Source: Thiocapsa rosea (GTDB lineage Bacteria; Pseudomonadota; Gammaproteobacteria; Chromatiales; Chromatiaceae). From it: DNA of 64,000 nt. The stretch lies in contig NZ_RBXL01000001.1 in the NCBI RefSeq assembly GCF_003634315.1, positions 2,092,501 through 2,156,500 of the forward strand, given 5' to 3'. Of this stretch, positions 58,272 to 64,000 are shown in pieces (within the stretch, counting starts at the first letter, position 1; each line of letters starts with the position of its first letter). Under the pieces are notes generated by a model. The model did no database searches. It had not been told where the DNA came from and saw nothing but the letters and a program-made list of their open reading frames with translations. A program made the position numbers and the translations under genes.

Positions 58272-59135
58272 ATGAAGACCTATCTCGACTGCTATCCCTG
58301 TTTCCTGCGTCAGGCCCTGAGCGCGGCCCGCCAGGCCGAAGCCTCGGTGGAGCTGCAACGTCACATCCTGCTGGAGACCATGGACCAGCTCCGCGCCCTG
58401 CCGGCGTACGCAACGCCGCCGGTGATGGCCGAGATCATCCACCGAACGGTCCGGCGCGAGACGCACACGCCCGATCCCTATGCGCGGAGCAAGCGGGACG
58501 CCACGGCGCAGGCCATGACACTGCTGCCGGGATTGCGCGAGCGCGTGCGCGAGGCCCCGGACCCACTGGAGACCGCCGTGCGCATCGCCATCGCCGGCAA
58601 CATCATCGACGACGGCATGGCGGAACCCTTCGACCTGGAAGCGAACCTGGCGCGGGTCCTCGAACAACCCTTCGCGATCGACGGTTTGGCGCGCTTGCGC
58701 AAGGCGCTGAAGGACGCCGATAGCCTCCTTTACCTGGCCGACAACGCCGGTGAAACGGTCTTTGACCGCGTGCTGATCGAGTTCCTCGCCCTGCCGGTGA
58801 CCTATGTCGTCAAGGCCGGTCCAGTCATCAACGATGCAACCCGCGAGGACGCCCTGTCTGCAGGTCTGGACGTCGTCAGTCACATCATGGATAACGGTTC
58901 GGATGCGCCCGGCACCGTCCTCGAGCATTGTTCCGCGGCGTTTCGCGAGCAGTTCGCACGGGCGTCGCTGATGATTGCCAAGGGCCAGGCGAACTACGAG
59001 ACACTCAGTGGGATCCAGGCGCCGGTGTTCTTTCTGCTCCAGGCGAAGTGTCCGGTCATTGCCGACGATCTGAACGTGCCGGTCGGCAGCGTTGTGCTCA
59101 AAGCACCGGTGGATACCGACGCATTCCTAAGGTGA
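58272..59135 (+). CDS. DUF89 / ARMT1-like damage-control phosphatase
   Basis: A 287-residue protein of the DUF89 family. The N-terminal CYPCFLRQAL motif is typical of subfamily I bacterial members. Metal-site residues appear in IAGNIIDDG and YLADNAGETVFD (about 155-170), with KAGPVINDATREDA and GQANYETLSG downstream. DUF89 proteins are metal-dependent phosphatases that remove damaged or excess phosphometabolites. The substrate is unknown here. The stop TGA lies in a MITE-2 end. Confidence 0.85.
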   Translation: MKTYLDCYPCFLRQALSAARQAEASVELQRHILLETMDQLRALPAYATPPVMAEIIHRTVRRETHTPDPYARSKRDATAQAMTLLPGLRERVREAPDPLETAVRIAIAGNIIDDGMAEPFDLEANLARVLEQPFAIDGLARLRKALKDADSLLYLADNAGETVFDRVLIEFLALPVTYVVKAGPVINDATREDALSAGLDVVSHIMDNGSDAPGTVLEHCSAAFREQFARASLMIAKGQANYETLSGIQAPVFFLLQAKCPVIADDLNVPVGSVVLKAPVDTDAFLR

Positions 59136-59211
59136 TTTCCGGGAAACAACATCCCAACTGCGCAAACGATGGGTTGGAAGTGACGCCAACGGTCGTCGCG
59201 CAGCAGCGACA

Positions 59212-59437
59212 CCCCCGGGATAGACGACGTGCAGTCGTCCTCTTCAGCCGGCCCGACGGCCCGCGAGGTCGCGGTCAACGCGACGCACGCGAGAGCCGCG
59301 CCGAACGTGCTTCGGCACCGGTGTCCGTTGTGCTCATCCGTTCTCGATTATCCTCTCCTTTCAGGTTTTGCCTGACGCGACGGTCGTGCGCGCGAGGCCC
59401 GTGGAAGAGGACGACTGCACGTCGTCTATCCCGGGGG
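59212..59437. repeat. 34-bp perfect inverted repeat
   Basis: The arm 59212-59245 (CCCCCGGGATAGACGACGTG and on) is repeated exactly inverted at 59404-59437. The sequence between includes the intron fragment. Confidence 0.8.
59332..59381 (-). pseudogene. Group II intron 5' fragment
   Basis: The minus strand reads GTCGCGTCAGGCAAAACCTG followed by AAAGGAGAGGATAATCGAGAACGGATGAGC. The intron at 18865-19646 has GTTGCGCCAGGCAAAGCCTG then AAGGAGAGGAAGATAGCGAACGGATAAGC in the same place. The flanking exon side also matches (GCCTCGC...GACC). The rest of the intron is absent. Confidence 0.65.
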
Positions 59438-59501
59438 CACGCCGCTTCGCGACGTGGCTTCCGACCGATCGGATGTGCGAGGAAGGATCGGTTCGTCCGG
59501 A

Positions 59502-59536
59502 ATCCGACAACGACAACGACAACGACAACGAGTAGA
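59502..59536. repeat. GACAAC hexamer block
   Basis: GGAATCCGACAACGACAACG continues with further GACAAC units to CGAGTAGA; this is a half copy of the hexamer inverted repeat seen at 22193, 26410 and 27364. Confidence 0.6.
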
Positions 59537-59673
59537 CCCTTCGACGACTGACCTTGGCTCCGACTCTTTCGGTAGATCCTTTCCCTGAAATCACCTAGGG
59601 CATCGTCCAGGTGAGCGATGCAGCAAAACCCGCATGCTATGCTCGGGACATGCCGTCGCCCGCGAGGTGCCCG

Positions 59674-61248
59674 ATGCGTTTTTTCACCACCGAAGGCCCC
59701 GTTCGGCCGGAGGATCACTACAGTCTGCCGCCGCTCGAACGCTGGGATCTCGACGAAGTCCTCCGCCTGATCGAGCAGAAGAAATACTTCCTGCTCCATG
59801 CCCCGCGCCAGACCGGCAAGACCACCTGTCTGTTGGCGCTGGCCGAGTATTTGAACCGCGCGGGCCGCTATCGGGCGGTCTATGTCAATCTGGAGATTGC
59901 CCAGACCGCGCGCGAAGATGTGGCGCGCGGCATGCGGGCCATCTGCGGGGCCATCGGCGCCGCCGCGCGGCGTGATCTGGGCGAGGAACGGCTCTACGCC
60001 TGGACCGAGGAGGTCTGGCCGGCGCACGGGGCCGAGGGTGTGCTGAACGCCTTGCTCGAACGCTGGTGCCTTCGCAGTCCACAGCCGCTGGTGCTGCTGC
60101 TCGACGAGGTCGATGCCCTGATCGGCGACACCCTGATCTCGCTGCTGCGCCAGGTGCGCGCCGGCTATACCCAGCGCCCGGAGGGCTTCCCGCAGACCGT
60201 AGTCCTATGCGGCGTGCGCGATCTGCGCGACTACCGCATCCACGCCAGCTCCGAGCGCGAGGCCATCACCGGCGGCAGCGCCTTCAACATCAAGGCCAAG
60301 TCGCTGCGGCTGGGCGATTTCAGCGCCGACGAGGTGCGGACCTTGCTGCTGGAGCATACCGCCGAGACCGGGCAGGTCTTTACCCCCGAGGCGCTGGACC
60401 GGGTCTGGGAACTCACCCAAGGCCAGCCCTGGCTGGTCAACGCGCTGGCTTATCGCGCCTGCTTCGAGTTTCCCGAAGGACGCGATCGCACTCAGCCCAT
60501 CACCTTGGCGCTGATCGACCGGGCCAAGGAGGCGATGATCCTGGAGCGCGTCACCCATCTCGATCAACTCGCCCACAAATTGCAGGAGCCACGGGTGCGG
60601 CGGGTGATCGAGCCGATGCTCGCCGGCACGCTGCCGGGCGAAGCCTCCGAAGACGACCGCCAGTATCTGGTGGATCTGGGGCTGCTGCGCCGCGACGGCG
60701 CGGGTGGGCTGGTGGTCGCCAATCCCATCTACCGTGAAGTCCTGCCGCGCGCCCTGGCCAGCGGACCGCAGGACTCCCTGCCGCGCATCGCCCCGACCTG
60801 GCTCACTGCCGACGGCAGCCTCGATCCCGCCGCGCTGCTGGATGCCTTTCTCGCCTTCTGGCGCCGGCACGGCGAGCCCTTGCTGCGCAGCGCGCCCTAT
60901 CACGAGATCGCCCCGCACTTGGTGCTCATGGCCTTTCTGCATCGGGTGATCAACGGCGGCGGCACCCTGGAGCGCGAATACGCCATCGGCATGGGGCGGA
61001 TGGATCTGTGCCTGCGCTACGGTGCGGTGACCCTGGCGATGGAGCTCAAGGTCTGGCGCGACGGCGCCCCGGACCCGCTGGCCGAGGGGCTGATCCAACT
61101 GGATGGTTATCTGGCCGGCCTGGGGCTGAACAGCGGCTGGCTCGTGATCTTCGACCGGCGCACCGATCAACCGCCGATTGCCGAGCGCACCGCGAGCAAC
61201 ACGGCGGCGAGTCCGCAAGGGCGATGTATTCAGGTGGTGCGCGCCTAA
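59674..61248 (+). CDS. AAA ATPase with C-terminal PD-(D/E)XK nuclease-like domain
   Basis: A 524-residue protein. Walker A is APRQTGKTTC (about residues 44-53) and Walker B is LVLLLDEVDAL (about 138-148). A winged-helix-like region follows (about 290-360). The C-terminus has GMGRMDLCLR and LAMELKVW, the D...ExK pattern of PD-(D/E)XK nucleases (D about 443, E about 457, K about 459). This AAA/DUF1703-like architecture is widespread, often in multiple copies, and suspected to belong to selfish or defence functions; that is not established. The start ATG 59674 (MRFFTTEGPVRPEDH) is chosen because GAGGTG lies 4 bases upstream. It stands alone between repeat-rich regions. Confidence 0.8.
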   Translation: MRFFTTEGPVRPEDHYSLPPLERWDLDEVLRLIEQKKYFLLHAPRQTGKTTCLLALAEYLNRAGRYRAVYVNLEIAQTAREDVARGMRAICGAIGAAARRDLGEERLYAWTEEVWPAHGAEGVLNALLERWCLRSPQPLVLLLDEVDALIGDTLISLLRQVRAGYTQRPEGFPQTVVLCGVRDLRDYRIHASSEREAITGGSAFNIKAKSLRLGDFSADEVRTLLLEHTAETGQVFTPEALDRVWELTQGQPWLVNALAYRACFEFPEGRDRTQPITLALIDRAKEAMILERVTHLDQLAHKLQEPRVRRVIEPMLAGTLPGEASEDDRQYLVDLGLLRRDGAGGLVVANPIYREVLPRALASGPQDSLPRIAPTWLTADGSLDPAALLDAFLAFWRRHGEPLLRSAPYHEIAPHLVLMAFLHRVINGGGTLEREYAIGMGRMDLCLRYGAVTLAMELKVWRDGAPDPLAEGLIQLDGYLAGLGLNSGWLVIFDRRTDQPPIAERTASNTAASPQGRCIQVVRA

Positions 61249-61262
61249 GGCAGCCTGGGCAA

Positions 61263-61390
61263 ACGTGCGTCGATGGCGCCCCACCTACGGCGTTCATAAA
61301 GTTCCAAACCACCGCGCTGGCGGGTTTCGGTCCGATGACCTTGGCGCGAGCTGGATGGGTTTCGCTGCGCTCTACCCATCCTACGTTTCG
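61263..61390. repeat. Repeat region with GGTTTCGCTGCGCTCTACCC-type hairpin
   Basis: Contains GATGGGTTTCGCTGCGCTCTACCCATCCTACG, a short stem of a common repeat (given here in part: the arms are GATGGGT and ACCCATC). Frames reading VGWVERSETHP across it are spurious. Nothing else is recognised between 61249 and 61713. Confidence 0.45.
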
Positions 61391-61713
61391 GTTGTTTTTA
61401 AATCGCTCCCTAGAGAAAGTTGCCGCTGCAACTCGGCCCATTCGGCGCGCCGCGGCTCGAGGCATGAAGCGCGACGCGGTCAACTGCCGGTTCTAGGATG
61501 ATCGGCCGGACGTCCCCGCCCCCCGTCGTCTCATTCGTCACCTTCGTTCCAGCAGGCTTCGGCGCCATCAGGTCACCGATCGCCGTGCCGACCGATGCGG
61601 GCTCAAAGCGAGAATCGCTTTGTTCGCCAGCGAACAGAACTTGCGCAAACTTCGGCCTAGTCTAGTCACTGTCATTCGGAAGGATCCGATGTTGTTTAGC
61701 CCTGGACCCGGTT

Positions 61714-61822
61714 TAGGTGATTGCCGGGAAAGGCTCTGCCGGTGTGTAGGGGCGAAAGAATTCGCACCTACGGGTCTTCCCGGCATGCGCTGTCGGGATG
61801 CCTATTCACGGAAATCGCCTTA
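61714..61822. repeat. MITE-2 short copy
   Basis: It starts TAGGTGATTGCCGGGAAAGG and ends TTCACGGAAATCGCCTTA, inverted with a few differences; about 109 bases, ending 82 bases before the SYLF gene. Confidence 0.6.
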
Positions 61823-61903
61823 GACAGATCGCCACGACAGTCAAGGACGTCAAGCAGGCTTTACGTTCCTTCCAACCATTGCAGAACGACCGAGGATATG
61901 CGC

Positions 61904-62467
61904 ATGAGCAATCTAAGAAACACGATGAAACTCCCCCTTCTTGTTGCGGCTTCCGCGATTTCACTGACGTTTTTCGGCGGCCAGGCGTTGGCCGCAACGG
62001 CGGAAGACCTGAATAAAGACGCAGCCACTGCATTAGAGCTCTTGTATCAGACCAATCCGGATGCCGCTACGATCGGCAAGACGGCAAAGGCGATTCTGGT
62101 GTTCCCGAATGTCGTCAAGGCCGGACTCGTCTTCGGCGGAAGTTATGGCGAGGGTGTTTTGATGAAGGGCTCCGAGGTCGCCGGCTACTACAATTCCGTA
62201 TCCGCGTCCTGGGGCTGGCAGGCCGGCGCCCAGTCCTACAGCTACGTCGTCTTTCTCATGAATGACAAAGTATTGAGTTATCTCGATAAGTCGGAAGGAT
62301 GGGAAATCGGGGTCGGGCCGACCGTGGTGGCGGTGGATGCAGGCGCGGCTAAGAATTTGTCATCGACGACATTAAAAGACGATGCCTACGCCTTCATTTT
62401 TGATCAGCAGGGGCTGATGGCCAGCCTCAGTATCGAAGGGACGAAAATTACTCCCATCAAACGTTGA
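61904..62467 (+). CDS. SYLF/Ysc84 lipid-binding-domain protein
   Basis: A 187-residue secreted protein with a signal peptide (LPLLVAASAISLTFFGGQALA, cleavage about residue 30) and a SYLF domain: YQTNPDAATIGKTAKAILVFPNVVKAGLVFGGSYGEGVL, YNSVSASWGWQAGAQSYSYVVFLM and DDAYAFIFDQQGLMASLSIEGTKI. Related domains bind phosphoinositides in eukaryotes; bacterial forms are periplasmic or envelope proteins of unknown role. ATG 61904 has GAGG 8 bases upstream; ATG 61898 is also possible. Upstream codons read through a MITE-2 copy. Confidence 0.85.
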   Translation: MSNLRNTMKLPLLVAASAISLTFFGGQALAATAEDLNKDAATALELLYQTNPDAATIGKTAKAILVFPNVVKAGLVFGGSYGEGVLMKGSEVAGYYNSVSASWGWQAGAQSYSYVVFLMNDKVLSYLDKSEGWEIGVGPTVVAVDAGAAKNLSSTTLKDDAYAFIFDQQGLMASLSIEGTKITPIKR

Positions 62468-62592
62468 GAGGAGGTGCGCGGTCTTGCCCGCGCGCCGATG
62501 ATGCCCCCGCTGGCACGCTCTTCATCGCTTCAAGCGACGGGCATCACCTCAATGCCCGTCAGCCAGCGCCGTTGTCTCATGCTTTGCGCTTT

Positions 62593-62676
62593 TAAAGCGC
62601 GTCCCCGCGAGGGGCTGCGGATGCACCCCATGTCGAGCTCACTCGAAAACGAGCATCTCGCTCTGGGCGCGGTTTA
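62593..62676. repeat. MITE-1 single arm before the phosphoketolase gene
   Basis: It runs from TTAAAGCGCGTCCCCGCG to TCTGGGCGCGGTTTA. The middle word GAGCTCACTCGAAAA is also in the arm at 24506-24590. No gene is visible between 62468 and 62828. Confidence 0.65.
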
Positions 62677-62828
62677 CAACCCTATGTTCGACAACGCACA
62701 GACCGGCGGGCGGTAACGGTATCTACTCTCGACTCCCGGCCGTGCGATTTCCGGCAATCGTTCGCCACGGCCAGGCGGCATCACCCCGAGTGGAATCACC
62801 TCGTCACCGCCCATTCAGGAATCAGCGT

Positions 62829-64000
62829 ATGACCACGGCGACCCAGACCCTCGACCCGGAACGGCTGCGCAAGCTCGACGCCTGGTGGCGCGCGGCGAAC
62901 TATCTCTCGGTCGGACAGATCTATCTCTACGACAATCCGCTGCTGAAAGAGCCGCTTGCGTTGGCGCATATCAAACCGCGCCTGCTCGGCCACTGGGGCA
63001 CGACGCCGGGCCTGAGCTTCATCTACGCGCATCTCAACCGCGTGATCAAGGACAACGACCTCAGCCTCATCTATATTGCCGGGCCGGGTCACGGCGGACC
63101 GGCCATGGTGGCGAACGCCTACCTGGAAGGCACCTACAGCGAGGTCTATCCGAACATCTCGCGGGACGAGGAGGGGATGCGGCGGCTGTTCAAGCAGTTC
63201 TCCTTTCCCGGCGGCATCCCCAGCCATGTCGCGCCCGAGACGCCGGGGTCGATCAACGAGGGGGGCGAGCTGGGTTATGCGCTCTCGCATGCCTTCGGCG
63301 CGGCCTTCGACAATCCCGACCTGATCGTGGCCTGCGTGGTCGGCGATGGCGAGGCGGAGACCGGCCCGCTCGCCACGAGTTGGCACTCCAATAAGTTTCT
63401 CAACCCGATCCACGACGGGGCCGTGCTGCCCATCCTGCACCTGAACGGCTACAAGATCGCCGGTCCCACCGTGCTTGCGCGCATTCCGCGCGATGAGCTT
63501 GAGGCGCTGTTCTACGGCTATGGCTACGCGCCCTATTTCGTCGAGGGCGACGATCCCATGACGATGCATCAGCTCATGGCCGCCACGCTCGACATCGCGG
63601 TTGCCGAGATCCAGCGCATCCAGAACGATGCACGCGCCTTCGGGTTCGAGACCCGTCCGCGCTGGCCCATGATCATCCTGCGCTCGCCCAAGGGCTGGAC
63701 CGGCCCGAAGAGCGTGGACGGCAAGGCGACCGAAGGCACCTTTCGCTCCCATCAGGTGCCGATGGCCGACATGCGGCATCCCGGGCATCTGGAGGTCCTG
63801 GAAGACTGGCTGAAGAGCTATCGCCCGGAGGAACTGTTCGACGCGACCGGCAAGCTCAAGGCCGATCTGGCGGCCCTGGCCCCGCACGGTGATCGGCGCA
63901 TGAGCGCCAATCCGCATGCCAATGGCGGGCTGCTGCTGCGGGATCTGCGGATGCCGGATTTCCGAGATCATGCGGTGGACGTGCCCCGGCCGGGTGGCGT
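62829..64000 (+). CDS. Phosphoketolase (XFP), 3' end outside window
   Basis: At least 390 residues of a thiamine-diphosphate enzyme splitting xylulose-5-phosphate (and fructose-6-phosphate) into acetyl phosphate and an aldose phosphate. Motifs: [20 protein letters not shown] (substrate-site His), [62 protein letters not shown] and the ThDP motif [23 protein letters not shown] (about residue 172). ATG 62829. The frame is intact to the window end; the full enzyme is about 790-820 aa. Confidence 0.96.
   Translation, partial: MTTATQTLDPERLRKLDAWWRAANYLSVGQIYLYDNPLLKEPLALAHIKPRLLGHWGTTPGLSFIYAHLNRVIKDNDLSLIYIAGPGHGGPAMVANAYLEGTYSEVYPNISRDEEGMRRLFKQFSFPGGIPSHVAPETPGSINEGGELGYALSHAFGAAFDNPDLIVACVVGDGEAETGPLATSWHSNKFLNPIHDGAVLPILHLNGYKIAGPTVLARIPRDELEALFYGYGYAPYFVEGDDPMTMHQLMAATLDIAVAEIQRIQNDARAFGFETRPRWPMIILRSPKGWTGPKSVDGKATEGTFRSHQVPMADMRHPGHLEVLEDWLKSYRPEELFDATGKLKADLAALAPHGDRRMSANPHANGGLLLRDLRMPDFRDHAVDVPRPGG

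Larger units (their letters stand above)
59129..59597. repeat. MITE-2-like element, about 468 bp, with nested repeats
   Basis: The ends read TAAGGTGATTTCCGGGAAA and TTTCCCTGAAATCACCTA, inverted copies with one or two differences. Inside are a 34-bp inverted repeat (59212-59245 and 59404-59437), a group II intron 5' fragment and a GTTGTC hexamer block. A short member of the family is at 61714-61822. The TGA of the left end is the DUF89 stop. Confidence 0.6.

Noticed and set aside
61046-61483. Possible protein containing VGWVERSETHP
   Set aside because: It is a mistranslation of a common intergenic repeat and overlaps the AAA ATPase gene in antisense.

Overview
The window looks like a high-GC gammaproteobacterial chromosome, most likely a purple sulfur bacterium of the Chromatiaceae. 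That is an inference from three things: E. coli-like gene order blocks (DUF1451/ybeL - leuS - lptE - holA - nadD - rsfS; apaG - apaH; yhiI - rbbA - yhhJ), a tandem glycine riboswitch in front of a split-P glycine cleavage operon, and a small membrane protein resembling one described from Thiocystis violascens. Almost every intergenic region is filled with short palindromic or inverted-repeat elements, which is the most distinctive large-scale property of the window.

Layout. 1-1600: a truncated two-gene insertion sequence. 1813-9400: a compact Mu-like transposition module. It has a MuA-like DDE transposase, a MuB-like AAA ATPase, several small HTH genes, a Ner-like regulator and a divergent CI-type repressor, with no head or tail genes visible. 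9874-10419: hslV, cut off from its usual partner hslU. 10765-18665: a surface-glycan cassette. It has a two-domain glycosyltransferase, FdtB-like aminotransferase, GtrB-like GT2, WxcM-like acetyltransferase/ketoisomerase fusion, GtrA-like flippase and a GT-C-like multispanning protein. Together these suggest synthesis and periplasmic transfer of dTDP-3-acetamido-3,6-dideoxyhexose (Fuc3NAc type). 18865-19646: a group II intron RNA that has lost its reverse-transcriptase ORF.

19728-26240: dgkA and the gcvT-gcvH-gcvPA-(tpx)-gcvPB operon with its tandem glycine riboswitch and promoter. 26735-37597: housekeeping genes (DUF1451, leuS, lptE, holA, proA, nadD, rsfS, a WYL regulator, DUF29, folA). 37781-41367: apaH, apaG, a small membrane protein, a Gfo/Idh oxidoreductase and a Crp/Fnr regulator. 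41879-51849: two small membrane proteins, a secreted protein and a giant (2897 aa) cyclic beta-1,2-glucan synthase. 51926-56927: an HlyD/RbbA/YhhJ-type ABC export operon. 57025-58124: a complete 1100-bp IS1595-family element with an 8-bp target duplication. 58272-64000: a DUF89 phosphatase, an AAA-ATPase/PD-(D/E)XK protein, a SYLF-domain protein and the start of a phosphoketolase.

The main non-gene story is a roughly 190-bp MITE-like family whose arms begin TAAACCGCG and end CGCGGTTTA. At least ten full or partial copies are present. In four cases the TAA at the element's end is the stop codon of the neighbouring gene (dgkA, the WYL regulator, DUF29, the YhhJ-like permease). One copy is split by the IS1595 element. 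A second family (TAGGTGATTTCC...GAAATCACCTA) supplies the DUF89 stop codon. No tRNA, rRNA or CRISPR array was recognised. All functions are read from sequence motifs and gene order; no database search was run.
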